Shown: positions 7,817-16,337 of the stretch, in pieces
Layout of the letters: each line of letters starts with the position of its first letter
Position numbering within the stretch: position 1 is the stretch's first letter
From: Paraconexibacter sp040581415
GTDB taxonomy: Bacteria; Actinomycetota; Thermoleophilia; Solirubrobacterales; Solirubrobacteraceae
Length of the DNA: 64,000 nt
Reading direction: 5' to 3'
Assembly: GCF_040581415.1 (NCBI RefSeq)
Contig: NZ_CP114014.1
Span: 2,666,001 to 2,730,000, forward strand
Notes under the pieces: model-generated
Seen by the model: the letters and a program-made list of their open reading frames with translations, nothing else
What the model was told of the DNA's origin: nothing
Databases searched by the model: none
Program-made: the position numbers and the translations under genes

Positions 7817-8608
7817 ATGGATGTCACCGGCCGTACCGTCCTGCTCACCGGCGCCACGGGCGGCATCGGCCACGCCATCGCGCGGCGGCTGCACGCCGCC
7901 GGAGCAGTCCTGGTCCTGACCGGCCGCCGCGCCGAGGTCCTGGAGCCGCTGGCAGCGGAGCTCGGCGCGACCGCCGTAGCCTGTGACCTGGCCGACCCGG
8001 CCGCGATCGACGCGCTGGTCGCCGCCCACCCCGACGTCGACGTCGTCGTCAACAACGCCGCCCTCCCGGCGTCCGGTCCGCTGTCCGGCTTCACCCCCGC
8101 GCAGGTCGACCGCGCGATGCAGGTCAACCTGCGCGCGCCGATCGCGATCGCGCACTTCTACGCGTCCCGCATGACGACCCGCAGCAGCGGTCACCTGGTC
8201 TTCATCTCCTCGCTCTCGGGGAAGTCGGCTGCGCCGGGCACGTCGCTGTACAGCGCGTCGAAGTTCGGCATGCGCGGGTTCGCATGGGGCCTGCGCGAGG
8301 ACCTGCACGGCACGGGCGTCGGCGTGAGCACCGTCTTCCCCGGCTTCATCCGGGACGCGGGCATGTTCGCGGACAGCGGTGCGGTCCTTCCGAAAGGCGT
8401 CGGGTCCGCGACGCCCGAGCAGGTCGCGGACGCCGTGCTGCGGGCGATCCGGAAGGACAAGGCGGAGATCGACGTGGCCCCGGTCAGCCTGCGTGTCGGC
8501 GCGGCGTTCGCCGGTGTCGCGCCGCAGCTCAGCGCGAGCGTGTCCCGGCGTCTGGGCGCCAGCGATATCAGCTCCCAGATCGCGGCAGGGCAGGCCGACA
8601 AGCGCTGA
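7817..8608 (+). CDS. Short-chain dehydrogenase/reductase
   Basis: A 263-residue classical SDR. The TGATGGIG cofactor loop is at residues 11-18, the NNAA motif follows strand 4, the catalytic serine is in FISSLSG, and the YSASK motif supplies the catalytic Tyr and Lys. The C-terminal part (residues about 200-263) extends past the core with a hydrophobic stretch AAFAGVAPQLSASVS, as in membrane-associated SDRs of lipid or ketone metabolism. The substrate is unknown. It is a single-gene unit, divergent from miaA and convergent with the nitrilase-like gene; the palindrome at 8659-8712 separates the latter two. Confidence 0.82.
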   Translation: MDVTGRTVLLTGATGGIGHAIARRLHAAGAVLVLTGRRAEVLEPLAAELGATAVACDLADPAAIDALVAAHPDVDVVVNNAALPASGPLSGFTPAQVDRAMQVNLRAPIAIAHFYASRMTTRSSGHLVFISSLSGKSAAPGTSLYSASKFGMRGFAWGLREDLHGTGVGVSTVFPGFIRDAGMFADSGAVLPKGVGSATPEQVADAVLRAIRKDKAEIDVAPVSLRVGAAFAGVAPQLSASVSRRLGASDISSQIAAGQADKR

Positions 8609-8658
8609 GCGCGGCCCGCCGGTGCCGCCAGCCGAGCGGTCACCGGCACCCCGATTGC

Positions 8659-8712
8659 CCGTCTGACGTCCGGTCTTGGTCGTCAGGACGACCAGAACCG
8701 GACGTCAGACGG
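8659..8712. repeat. 54-nt palindromic element, copy 2 (putative bidirectional terminator)
   Basis: The arms CCGTCTGACGTCCGG (8659-8673) and CCGGACGTCAGACGG (8698-8712) pair perfectly over 15 bp. The inner TGGTCGTC (8677-8684) and GACGACCA (8687-8694) pair perfectly over 8 bp around AG. It lies between the convergent SDR and nitrilase-like genes. Relative to copy 1 at 3946-3999, the changes at the outer-arm tip occur on both sides and keep the pairing, so the structure appears conserved. Confidence 0.75.
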
Positions 8713-8721
8713 CGGGGACGT

Positions 8722-9753
8722 TCAGGCGGAGGTCGCCACGGCGCCGTTCGCCGGGTGGGACGCCGGGATCTCGTCGGGCAGGTCGCCGGACGGCCACGCC
8801 TGCCAGGCGAAGCCCTTGCGCGCGTGGCGGATGCGGTAACGGAGGTTGCCGTGGGCGTTCATGCCGTACCACGCCATGTTCGTCAGCAGCGTGAAGTCCT
8901 GGATCCAGAGCTTGTCCTCGATCGGGTCCAGCGGCGTCGCCGGACCGACCTCGACCTCAGCGGAGACGTGGCCCTCGCCGTCCTCCAGCGACAACCGCGC
9001 GAGGACCGTGCCGTCGCGCTCGCAGATCTGCGACCCACCGACCATCACGGTCGGCCAGGACAGACCGGGCGCGAGGGGGGTCTCGCCCGTGATCGGCCCG
9101 ACGTGGGCGGCCTGCGCGACCGCGACGCCGGTGCGCCGTGCCACGAGGCCGGGGAGCTCCGAGGCCTGACGGACCCAGATGCCGTGCTCGTGCTCGGTCA
9201 GCTTCCGCAGCGGACCGGGCCAGTTGGTCGGGAAGGACGGCCAGCACATGCCCCCCAGCACGAGCTGCGCGCCGCCGGCCAGAACGCGGCCCGACGTGCG
9301 GTTGCGGGCCCATTCCCAGCCGGACATGAGGCCGACGCGGGCCCCGAGCGCGGTGCTGTCGACCACGCCCTCGTCGTCCCCGCCCTTGTAGTAGTTCTGC
9401 TCCCAGGCGGTCGGGATGTCCTTGTCGTGCAGGTGGACGGATCCGTCCGGCTCGGCGAGGACGTACGTGCCGTAGCTGTGCTTGCCGCGCACGGCGAGGA
9501 AACCGCCGCCGATCACGCAGTCGAGCTCGCGCGCCAGCCGCGTCAGCAGCTGGAACGGCTGGCCGTCCACCGGCCGCGGGCCGTTCAGCAGCAGCTTGGA
9601 GTAGACGTTCGGGGACGAGCACCCCTCGGGGACGAGGATCACGTCCGGCGAGTGCTCGCGGTGCGCGTCGCGGATCAGATCCTCGACGCGGGCGAGGTTC
9701 TGCTCGACCTGGGCCAGCGCGAGCGCGGGCTGGACGACGGCGATGCGTGTCAT
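8722..9753 (-). CDS. Nitrilase-superfamily protein lacking the catalytic cysteine
   Basis: A 343-residue carbon-nitrogen hydrolase fold protein. The glutamate of the triad is present (E43 in LVPEG) and a lysine lies at the expected place (K111 in LHDKDIP). The nucleophile motif, normally 'CWEN' or 'C.D', reads MSGWEW (residues 143-148), with Ser144-Gly145 where Cys is expected. The frame is open and the following GGAQLVLGGMCWPSFP strand is well kept, so this does not look like decay. Amide or nitrile hydrolysis by the normal mechanism seems unlikely; a non-enzymatic, lyase or structural role is possible. Its ATG overlaps the stop of the FAD oxidoreductase gene (ATGA), so the two are made together. 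Confidence 0.75.
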   Translation of the reverse strand: MTRIAVVQPALALAQVEQNLARVEDLIRDAHREHSPDVILVPEGCSSPNVYSKLLLNGPRPVDGQPFQLLTRLARELDCVIGGGFLAVRGKHSYGTYVLAEPDGSVHLHDKDIPTAWEQNYYKGGDDEGVVDSTALGARVGLMSGWEWARNRTSGRVLAGGAQLVLGGMCWPSFPTNWPGPLRKLTEHEHGIWVRQASELPGLVARRTGVAVAQAAHVGPITGETPLAPGLSWPTVMVGGSQICERDGTVLARLSLEDGEGHVSAEVEVGPATPLDPIEDKLWIQDFTLLTNMAWYGMNAHGNLRYRIRHARKGFAWQAWPSGDLPDEIPASHPANGAVATSA

Positions 9754-11243
9754 GCGGGGACCCCCTGCGGGATGGTCTCGGTCGGGGCCGGGACAGCGGT
9801 CAGGTGCGGGGCGGCAGAGGTCGCTGCGCTCGGGGTCCGCACGCGCGCCCGCACGACGGGGGGCTCGGGCCAGCTGGCGCCCGGGTGATCGGAGCCCCAG
9901 ACGAGGCGCGACTCGCGGAACCGGTCCGCGTAACGCTCGCGGCGGATCTCGAGCTGGGTCCGCAGCTCTCGCGGCGTGCTGCGCAGGTTCTCCAGGCGCG
10001 ACCGGTCCCCCCGGACGAACGCGACGACGGCGTTCTTCGCCAGCCGCGGTAGCGGTGCGATCTCCTGCAGCGTGCGGGCCCGGCCGAAGAGGTCGCCCAG
10101 GTCGGGCTCCATGGTGCGGCCACCGTCCCGGATCAGCTCGCACACGATCGGCGTCTGGACCTCGACCGCGGTGTCCATGTTCGCGAAGTGGTACGCCGGA
10201 AGGCAGTGACGGTCGCGGTCGGCCTCCCACCGTCGGGTCGCCAGGTCGACCGCGGTCGGGTCGTCGAGCGCGGGGAGCACCTGCTCGGCCAGCGTGCGGC
10301 CCATCCACATCGCGTCCCGCATCCCCTGCCCGGTGACCGGGTCCTTGAAGTGGGCGGCGTCGCCCGCGAGCGCCCAGCCCGGGCCGGAGGACGCACGGAA
10401 GAAGGCCGGCGTCTCCCCGGTCGACCGCATCTTCGTGTAGGTCGACGGATCGAGTCCCTCCAGCCGCTCGCTCAGCCGCGGATGCTCGGCGAGCTTGCGC
10501 GCCCAGTAGCCCTCGGGATCCTTCCGCGCCTCGCTGGCCTCGTCGCGATGGCCCATGAAGAGGATCAGGATCTTCCCGGCCGGGGAGCTCGGGAACGTGA
10601 AGCCGAACGAGTCGCCCTCGCGCAGCGCGAAGAACGTGTCGCCGCCGAACGAGTCCGGTGACGGGTCGTCGGCGTAGCGGAAGACGAGCCCGCGACCGTT
10701 CTGCGAGAGCCGGTAGGGCGCCCAGGCCCCGACCGCGGCGGCGACGTTGGACCGGCGCCCGTCGGCGCCCACGGTCAGGGTCGCGGCGACCTCGTGCTCG
10801 GTGCCGTCGGAGTCCGTGTAGACGATGCCCGTCACGCGTCCGGCGCGCCAGGTCAGCGACTTGAAGGTGCAGCGCTCGCGGAGGTCGACCCCCTGCTCGC
10901 GGGCGGCTTCCACGACGCACATGTCCTGGTCGACGCGGGGGACGCAGAGCCCGAAGTCGGTGCCGTCGCCGGCCGGCCGCAGCCGCTCGTCGCAGACGGC
11001 ATGCTCGGCCGAGGCGCGCACGTGATGCACCTTCGTCGGGTTCAGCGCGAGGATCCGGGGCAGCGCGCCGAGCTTGGAGAGCTCGCTCACACCGGCCGGC
11101 ATCAGGAGGTGCGTGGACAACTGGTCCGACGGGAACGTCATCTTGTCGATGACGATCACCTTCCGGCCGGCTCGGGCGAGCGGCGCTGCGAGCGCGCACC
11201 CAGCCAAGCGACCTCCGACGACGACGACGTCTGCATGCTCCAT
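9750..11243 (-). CDS. FAD-dependent monooxygenase/oxidoreductase
   Basis: A 497-residue flavoprotein related to group A aromatic hydroxylases and geranylgeranyl-reductase-like enzymes. The N-terminal DVVVVGGRLAGCALA is the FAD ADP-binding loop (GGRLAG variant), TVGADGRRS is the second FAD/NADPH-contacting motif, and WALAGDAAHFKDPVTGQG is the GD motif binding the ribityl chain. A long C-terminal extension of about 130 residues has no recognised motif. ATG 11243 is preceded by a good Shine-Dalgarno (AGGAG, 6 nt spacing). It is the first gene of a two-gene unit with the nitrilase-like protein, divergent from a TetR regulator. The substrate is unknown. Confidence 0.8.
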   Translation of the reverse strand: MEHADVVVVGGRLAGCALAAPLARAGRKVIVIDKMTFPSDQLSTHLLMPAGVSELSKLGALPRILALNPTKVHHVRASAEHAVCDERLRPAGDGTDFGLCVPRVDQDMCVVEAAREQGVDLRERCTFKSLTWRAGRVTGIVYTDSDGTEHEVAATLTVGADGRRSNVAAAVGAWAPYRLSQNGRGLVFRYADDPSPDSFGGDTFFALREGDSFGFTFPSSPAGKILILFMGHRDEASEARKDPEGYWARKLAEHPRLSERLEGLDPSTYTKMRSTGETPAFFRASSGPGWALAGDAAHFKDPVTGQGMRDAMWMGRTLAEQVLPALDDPTAVDLATRRWEADRDRHCLPAYHFANMDTAVEVQTPIVCELIRDGGRTMEPDLGDLFGRARTLQEIAPLPRLAKNAVVAFVRGDRSRLENLRSTPRELRTQLEIRRERYADRFRESRLVWGSDHPGASWPEPPVVRARVRTPSAATSAAPHLTAVPAPTETIPQGVPA

Positions 11244-11311
11244 CGGTTTCTCCTCTCGTTCTCCCAAACGACAAGCGCTACTATGCACGAACGCCAGTGA
11301 AAAGTAAAGCC

Positions 11312-11325
11312 ATTCAAAAATGAAT
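11312..11325. promoter_or_regulatory. Short palindrome over the tetR start codon, candidate operator
   Basis: ATTCA-AAAA-TGAAT forms an inverted repeat that covers the ATG at 11320, in an AT-rich patch unusual for this genome. For the minus-strand FAD gene, TTTACT and CATAGT separated by about 17 nt (between 11308 and 11280) look like -35 and -10 boxes just downstream of this palindrome. A TetR binding here could control both directions. Arm length is only 5 bp, so confidence is limited. Confidence 0.35.
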
Positions 11326-12033
11326 CCACTTGCAGAAAGCAACGCGACGCGGGGTGCCCGGCGCCGGGCGCGTACCGGCGCGGCGATCCTCGACGCGGCC
11401 GAGCGCACCTTCACCGATGCGGGCTACCGCGGGGCCAAGATGGAGGACGTGGCAGACGCGGCGGACGTGGCGGTCGGCTCGATCTACTCGCACTTCGGCA
11501 ACAAGGACGGCCTCTATCTGGCCGTCGTGGAGCGGGCCGTCGAGCTGTTCAGCCGCTACATGGACCAGGCCTACCAGGACGAGTGGACGCCGCTCGAGCA
11601 GGTCATGGCCTGCGGCGACGCGTACCTGCGCTTCCACTTCGAGCACCCAGGGGCCTTCCGCTTCCTGGCCTTCGACGACATCGATCCGGCGGCCGACATC
11701 GACGCCGAGCGGCGCGCTCGCGTCGCCGCCGGGATCGACGCCCTGATCGAGGAGTTCTCCGGGAAGATCCAGGAGGCGGTCGACGCGGGCGAGGCACGGC
11801 CCCTCGACGCCCGGCTGACGGGTCGCTTCCTCTGGGGCGCCTGGAACGGCATGGTCGCGCTGACCCAGCGCAGTGACGGGCTTGCGCTGACCGAGGTCGA
11901 GCTCGACGCCGCGATCCTGCAGGCGCGCGTGATCGTGAACGCGGGGCTGTGCTCGACCGCCGCGCGTGGTCCCGACGGCGAGCCGCGCGCGCAGCTGCGG
12001 ACGACGCAGTCCCCGCCGCCCGCGGTGGACTGA
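11320..12033 (+). CDS. TetR/AcrR family transcriptional regulator
   Basis: A 237-residue regulator with the canonical N-terminal TetR helix-turn-helix (about residues 20-66: AILDAAERTFTDAGYRGAKM, then VAVGSIYSHFGNKDGLY). The ligand-binding domain follows, with an acidic patch FDDIDPAADIDAERR, and the last 25 residues look disordered. Divergent placement, 76 bp from the FAD-oxidoreductase/nitrilase-like pair, makes those genes its likely targets. Family members are usually autorepressed repressors released by a small molecule. The inducer is unknown. Confidence 0.88.
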   Translation: MNPLAESNATRGARRRARTGAAILDAAERTFTDAGYRGAKMEDVADAADVAVGSIYSHFGNKDGLYLAVVERAVELFSRYMDQAYQDEWTPLEQVMACGDAYLRFHFEHPGAFRFLAFDDIDPAADIDAERRARVAAGIDALIEEFSGKIQEAVDAGEARPLDARLTGRFLWGAWNGMVALTQRSDGLALTEVELDAAILQARVIVNAGLCSTAARGPDGEPRAQLRTTQSPPPAVD

Positions 12034-12069
12034 GCCGCCGCGCGCGCATGGCCGGCTCCCTGCGGACGC

Positions 12070-13395
12070 TCAGCGCACGCCGGCGCGGGCCAGCAGCGAT
12101 TCCTCACCGGCGAGCGTCTGCGAGGTCGCACGCTCGATCTCGACCATCACCAGCTCGCCCGGCTGGCCGAAGCCCGTGAAGTTGACGGTCTTGTTGTGCC
12201 GGCTGCGGCCCCGCAGCCGCGACGGGTCGGTCCGCGACGTCCCCTCCACGAGCACCTCCATCGTGCGGCCGACGAAGCGCTGCGCCCGTTCGTGGGCGCG
12301 CCGCTGAACGACCTCCACGAGCCGCTCCATCCGCTCGACCTTCACCGGGTGCGGGACCAGGCCCTCGGTGATGAGCGCCGCCTCGGTCCCGCGGCGCGGG
12401 GAGAAGACGAACGTGAACGCGCTGTCGTAGCCGACCTGCTCGCAGACGTCGAGCGTCATCTGGAAGTCCTCTTCGGTCTCCCCCGGGAAGCCGACGATGA
12501 TGTCCGTCGTCAGGGCGCAGTCGGGGACGTGCTCGCGGATCAGCGCGACGCGGTCCAGGTAGCGCTCCTGGTTGTAGGTCCGCTTCATCGCCTTGAGGAT
12601 CCGGCTCGAGCCGGACTGCAGGGGCAAGTGGATGTGCTCGCAGACGGACGGCAGCGTGGCGTGCGCGAGGATCACGTCCTCCTTCATGTCCTTCGGGTGC
12701 GGCGAGGTGTAGCGCACGCGCTCGATCCCGTCGACCGCGTCGACCGCGTGCAGGAGCTCGGCGAACGTCCGCTTGGCCGGCCGCAGGTCCCGCCCGTACG
12801 CGTTGACGTTCTGGCCCAGGAGCGTGACCTCGCGGACGCCCTCGGACGCGAGCCGCTCACACTCGGCCACCACGCCGTCGAACGGGCGTGAGGCCTCGCG
12901 CCCGCGGGTCTGGGGCACGATGCAGTAGGAGCAGTTGCAGTTGCAGCCGACGCTGATCTGCACCCAGCCCTGGTGGTCGCGGGTGCGCTTGTCGGGAAGG
13001 TCGCCCGCGAAGCCCTCGAACTCGAAGAACCCCTGCGCGGTGAGCGAGTCGGACGTGAGGAACTCCGCCAGCTTGTGCACCTGGCCCGGGCCGAACGCGA
13101 CGTCGACGAACGGGAACTGCGCGAAGACCTCGTCCTTCAGCGACTGCGCCCAGCAGCCGCCCACGCCGATGATCGTCTCCGGCCGCTCGCGCTTGACGCG
13201 CTTGGCGTGCCCCAGGTGCGCGACGAACCGCGAGTCCGCGGTCTCCCGGATCGAGCACGTGTTGAACAGGATGACGTCGGCCTCCTGCTGCTCGGCCGCG
13301 GCCTGGTACCCGAGCGACTCGAGCATCCCCTTCATCCGCTCGGAGTCGTGCTCGTTCATCTGACACCCGAAGGTGGTGACGTGGTAGCGCTTCAT
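12070..13395 (-). CDS. miaB: tRNA-2-methylthio-N6-dimethylallyladenosine synthase
   Basis: A 441-residue radical-SAM methylthiotransferase that converts i6A37 to ms2i6A37. The N-terminal UPF0004 domain ligates an auxiliary 4Fe-4S cluster through C11, C47 and C81. The radical-SAM cluster motif C151-x3-C155-x2-C158 follows, with an extra cysteine at 153. A TRAM domain occupies the C-terminus (about residues 375-438, including MEVLVEG and GELVMVEI). It converges with the tetR gene. TAACCT lies 9 nt before the ATG. It works downstream of MiaA. Confidence 0.96.
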   Translation of the reverse strand: MKRYHVTTFGCQMNEHDSERMKGMLESLGYQAAAEQQEADVILFNTCSIRETADSRFVAHLGHAKRVKRERPETIIGVGGCWAQSLKDEVFAQFPFVDVAFGPGQVHKLAEFLTSDSLTAQGFFEFEGFAGDLPDKRTRDHQGWVQISVGCNCNCSYCIVPQTRGREASRPFDGVVAECERLASEGVREVTLLGQNVNAYGRDLRPAKRTFAELLHAVDAVDGIERVRYTSPHPKDMKEDVILAHATLPSVCEHIHLPLQSGSSRILKAMKRTYNQERYLDRVALIREHVPDCALTTDIIVGFPGETEEDFQMTLDVCEQVGYDSAFTFVFSPRRGTEAALITEGLVPHPVKVERMERLVEVVQRRAHERAQRFVGRTMEVLVEGTSRTDPSRLRGRSRHNKTVNFTGFGQPGELVMVEIERATSQTLAGEESLLARAGVR

Positions 13396-13441
13396 GCGCG
13401 CACAAGGTTAGTGCGCGCCGCCCCATGCCCGCGGCCGGGCG

Positions 13442-14290
13442 TCAGCCGCCGGGCCGCACGAACGTCTCCGGGTCCGGACCGGTGCGGACGCCGGTCTCGA
13501 GGGCGTCGAACGCCGCCATCTCCTCGGCGCTGAGCTCGAAGTCGAAGACGTCGAGGTTCTCCTCGATCCGCTCGGGGGTGACCGACTTCGGGATCACGAT
13601 GTTGCCGAGCTGCAGGTGCCAGCGGATGACGACCTGCGCCGGCGACTTCCCGTGGGCCGCGGCCGCGTCCTTGACCGCGGGCTCCTCGAAGGTCTGGCCC
13701 TTGCCCAGCGGGCTCCAGGACTCCGTGTGGATGCCGAGGTCGGCGTGCTCGTGGCGGAGCCCCTGCTGCTGCAGCTCCGGGTGCAGCTCGATCTGGTTGA
13801 CGACCGGGGTCACTCCGGTCTCCTGGACGAGACGGTCCAGGTGCGGCGCGTTGAAGTTGCAGACGCCGATCGAGCGCACGAGCCCTTCGGACTGCAGCTC
13901 GATGAACGCCTTCCAGGTCTCGACGAACTTGTCCTGCGAGGGGACGGGCCAGTGGATGAGGTAGAGGTCCACGTAGTCCATCTCGAGCCGGCCCAGGCTG
14001 GCCTTCAGGGCGCGCTTGGCCTGCTCGTGGCCGTGGTCGTCGTTGAAGCACTTGGTGGTGATGAAGACGTCGCCACGATCGAGGCCGGCGGCGTGGATGG
14101 CCTGTCCCACGCCGGCTTCGTTCTGGTACGCGGACGCCGTGTCGATGTGGCGGTAGCCGGCGAGCAGCGCGCGGGTGACGGGCTCGACGGTCTCGTCCGG
14201 CGGAATCTGCCAGGTGCCGAAGCCGAGCTGCGGGATCTTCGCGTCGTCGCGCAGGGTGACGATCGGGGTGTCGGTCGCTGAGGCGCTCAT
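13442..14290 (-). CDS. Aldo/keto reductase
   Basis: A 282-residue (beta/alpha)8 NADPH-dependent reductase of the 2,5-diketo-gluconate reductase group. The tetrad is complete: D50 and Y55 (GYRHIDTASAY), K80 (VFITTK) and H113 (YLIHWPVP). The cofactor-binding C-terminal segment includes VIPKSVTPERIEEN. ATG 14290 was chosen over an in-frame ATG at 14341, because the family normally begins shortly before the 'LRDDAKIPQLGFGTW' strand. It sits between recX and miaB on the same strand, a position without obvious functional link. The physiological substrate cannot be inferred. Confidence 0.88.
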   Translation of the reverse strand: MSASATDTPIVTLRDDAKIPQLGFGTWQIPPDETVEPVTRALLAGYRHIDTASAYQNEAGVGQAIHAAGLDRGDVFITTKCFNDDHGHEQAKRALKASLGRLEMDYVDLYLIHWPVPSQDKFVETWKAFIELQSEGLVRSIGVCNFNAPHLDRLVQETGVTPVVNQIELHPELQQQGLRHEHADLGIHTESWSPLGKGQTFEEPAVKDAAAAHGKSPAQVVIRWHLQLGNIVIPKSVTPERIEENLDVFDFELSAEEMAAFDALETGVRTGPDPETFVRPGG

Positions 14291-14394
14291 CCTCTTGGAC
14301 TGCCCGTCACCTCGAGGCACAAACGTCCCACTGCGCTCCACGGCGCGTCCGCGCGCCCTGGGAGCGGCGCCCGGGCTGCCGGCGCTGACCGGCG

Positions 14395-14946
14395 TCAGGC
14401 CGTGCGCTCGAACGCCCGCACGGCGTCGTAGGCCAGCTCGAGGTCGTAGCCCTTGCGGACCAGGATCCCCAGCGCGCGGTCGCGGCTCTTCTGGTCCTCG
14501 GCCGGCCGCGTGAACCGCCGCCGCAGGATCGCCAGCGCAGCGTCGAGCTCGTCGGCGCTGTCCCGGGTCGAGAGTGCAGCGGCGATGTGCTCGGGCGCCA
14601 CGCCGAGCGCGAGGAGCTTGCGCTCGATGCGATCCGGGCCCCAGCTGTCCAGCGTGCGCCGGTCCTCGGCGAAGCGCTGCGCGTAGCGCCCGTCGTCGAG
14701 GTAGTTCAGCTCGAGCAGCTCCGCGACCGCTGCGTCGATCGTGGCCGGCTCGGTCCGCTTGGATTCGAGCTGGGCCCGGACCTCCGCGACCGTGCGGTCG
14801 CGGCGGGCGAGCAGCGTGTAACCGATGTCGAGGGCGGCCTGCAGGCGGACCTCGGGGTCGACCGGGCGCTCGCGGTCGGCGCCGAACGCCGCCGCGTGGG
14901 CACCGTCACGCTCCTGCGTGCCGCTGCCCACCTGCTCGTCCCACAT
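14395..14946 (-). CDS. recX: RecA regulatory protein RecX
   Basis: A 183-residue protein built of tandem three-helix RecX repeats, with the recognisable RRDRTVAEVRAQL, LNYLDDGRYAQRFAEDRR and FTRPAEDQKSRDRALGILVRKGYD segments. RecX binds along the RecA filament and modulates strand exchange. It starts 48 bp downstream of the recA stop codon, the usual arrangement, and is probably expressed by read-through from recA. The N-terminal 30 residues are hydrophilic and not conserved in the family, so the true start could be internal. Confidence 0.9.
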   Translation of the reverse strand: MWDEQVGSGTQERDGAHAAAFGADRERPVDPEVRLQAALDIGYTLLARRDRTVAEVRAQLESKRTEPATIDAAVAELLELNYLDDGRYAQRFAEDRRTLDSWGPDRIERKLLALGVAPEHIAAALSTRDSADELDAALAILRRRFTRPAEDQKSRDRALGILVRKGYDLELAYDAVRAFERTA

Positions 14947-14994
14947 CAGCCGTCCGCCCGCTTCGCCCGCATCCGCTCTCGGTACCGTCCGGGC

Positions 14995-16095
14995 CTAGGC
15001 GGCCACGCCGGGGTCGGTGACGCCGGGAACGGCGGCGTTGGGGGTCTGCCGGGTGCGATCGTCGCTCTTCAGCAGGTCGCGATCGATACCGAGCGCCGCG
15101 TAGATCTTGTCCTCGATCTCCTTGGCGATCTCCGGGTGGTCGTTGAGGAAGTGCTTCGCGTTGTTGCGGCCCTGGCCGAGGCGATCCTCCCCGTAGGAGA
15201 AGAACGAGCCGGACTTGGTCACGACGTTGTGCTCGATGCCGAGGTCGATCAGGCAGCCCGCGGTGGAGATGCCCTTGCCGAACTCGATGTCGAACTCGGC
15301 CTGGCGGAACGGCGGCGCGACCTTGTTCTTGACGACCTTCACGCGGACCCGGTTGCCGACCGCCTCGGTGCCCTCCTTGAGGGTCTCGATGCGGCGGATG
15401 TCCAGGCGCTGCGAGCAGTAGAACTTCAGCGCGCGACCACCCGGCTGCGTCTCCGGCGAGCCGAACATCACGCCGATCTTCTCGCGGATCTGGTTCGTGA
15501 AGAGGATCACGGTGTTGGTCCGGTTCAGGTTGCCGGCGAGCTTGCGCATCGCCTGGCTCATCATGCGGGCCTGCAGGCCGACCGTGGTGTCACCCATCTG
15601 ACCCTCGAGCTCGGCGCGCGGCGTCAGGGCCGCGACGGAGTCCACGCAGATCACGTCGACGGCGCCGGAGCGGACGAGCATGTCCGCGATCTCCAGGGCC
15701 TGCTCGCCGTAGTCGGGCTGGGAGACCAGCAGCTCGTCGATGTCGACCCCGATCCGCTCGGCGTAGAGCGGGTCCATCGCGTGCTCGGCGTCGATGAAGG
15801 CGCAGACGCCGCCGAGCTTCTGGGCCTCGGCGATGACGTGATACATCAGCGTCGTCTTACCGGAGGACTCCGGGCCGAAGACCTCGATGATGCGGCCGCG
15901 GGGCACGCCGCCGATGCCGAGCGCGAGGTCGAGTGAGAGGGAGCCGGTCGGGATCGCCTGCACGCGGACCTTGGCGTCGGGGTCCCCCATGCGCATGACC
16001 GAGCCCTTGCCGTACTGGCGTTCGATCTGCTGCAGCGCGCCCTGGAGGGCGGTGTCGCGGGCCTTGGCGGCCTTCTCGTCTGAGGTTACGGCCAT
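14995..16095 (-). CDS. recA: Recombinase RecA
   Basis: A 366-residue recombinase for homologous repair and LexA cleavage. The Walker A motif GPESSGKTTL, the Walker B strand VDVICVDSVAAL, and loop L2 with the FTNQIREKIGVMFG and TQPGGRALKF segments are intact, and there is no intein. The start at ATG 16095 matches normal RecA N-termini; the open frame continues further upstream but without family similarity. A perfect SOS box lies 155 bp upstream. The order ftsK-rodZ-cinA-recA-recX is a common actinobacterial arrangement, here with one M14 peptidase gene inserted. Confidence 0.98.
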   Translation of the reverse strand: MAVTSDEKAAKARDTALQGALQQIERQYGKGSVMRMGDPDAKVRVQAIPTGSLSLDLALGIGGVPRGRIIEVFGPESSGKTTLMYHVIAEAQKLGGVCAFIDAEHAMDPLYAERIGVDIDELLVSQPDYGEQALEIADMLVRSGAVDVICVDSVAALTPRAELEGQMGDTTVGLQARMMSQAMRKLAGNLNRTNTVILFTNQIREKIGVMFGSPETQPGGRALKFYCSQRLDIRRIETLKEGTEAVGNRVRVKVVKNKVAPPFRQAEFDIEFGKGISTAGCLIDLGIEHNVVTKSGSFFSYGEDRLGQGRNNAKHFLNDHPEIAKEIEDKIYAALGIDRDLLKSDDRTRQTPNAAVPGVTDPGVAA

Positions 16096-16249
16096 GTGGG
16101 GACTGCCTTTCTCATCTGTGGTGAGCGCAATATGCCCGTCGCGGCGGACGGAACGGGACGCTATGGCCGCCGCCTGCGGCAGCGAAACCCCGAGCGTGTG
16201 CCGGGAATGCACGGTGACTGCGCCAGCCCCTGCGTCTCGCACAGGGACC

Positions 16250-16261
16250 GAACGTCTGTTC
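16250..16261 (-). promoter_or_regulatory. LexA-type SOS box upstream of recA
   Basis: GAACGTCTGTTC matches the GAAC-N4-GTTC operator bound by LexA in Gram-positive and actinobacterial genomes with no mismatch, and it lies 155 bp before the recA start. The 242-bp gap between recA and the M14 peptidase gene (16096-16337) holds no gene. A CATATTGC segment near 16130 could be part of the recA promoter. DNA-damage induction is inferred. Confidence 0.75.
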
Positions 16262-16337
16262 CCGTCAGATGATGCACCATGCGGCGGCGGAACCGCTCGG
16301 GGTGCTCAACCGCCCACCGGAGCGGGAACCGGCCGCC

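Noticed and set aside
16096..16242. Extending RecA upstream by 49 residues
   Set aside because: The extra residues have no RecA similarity, and the family N-terminus begins at the ATG at 16095.
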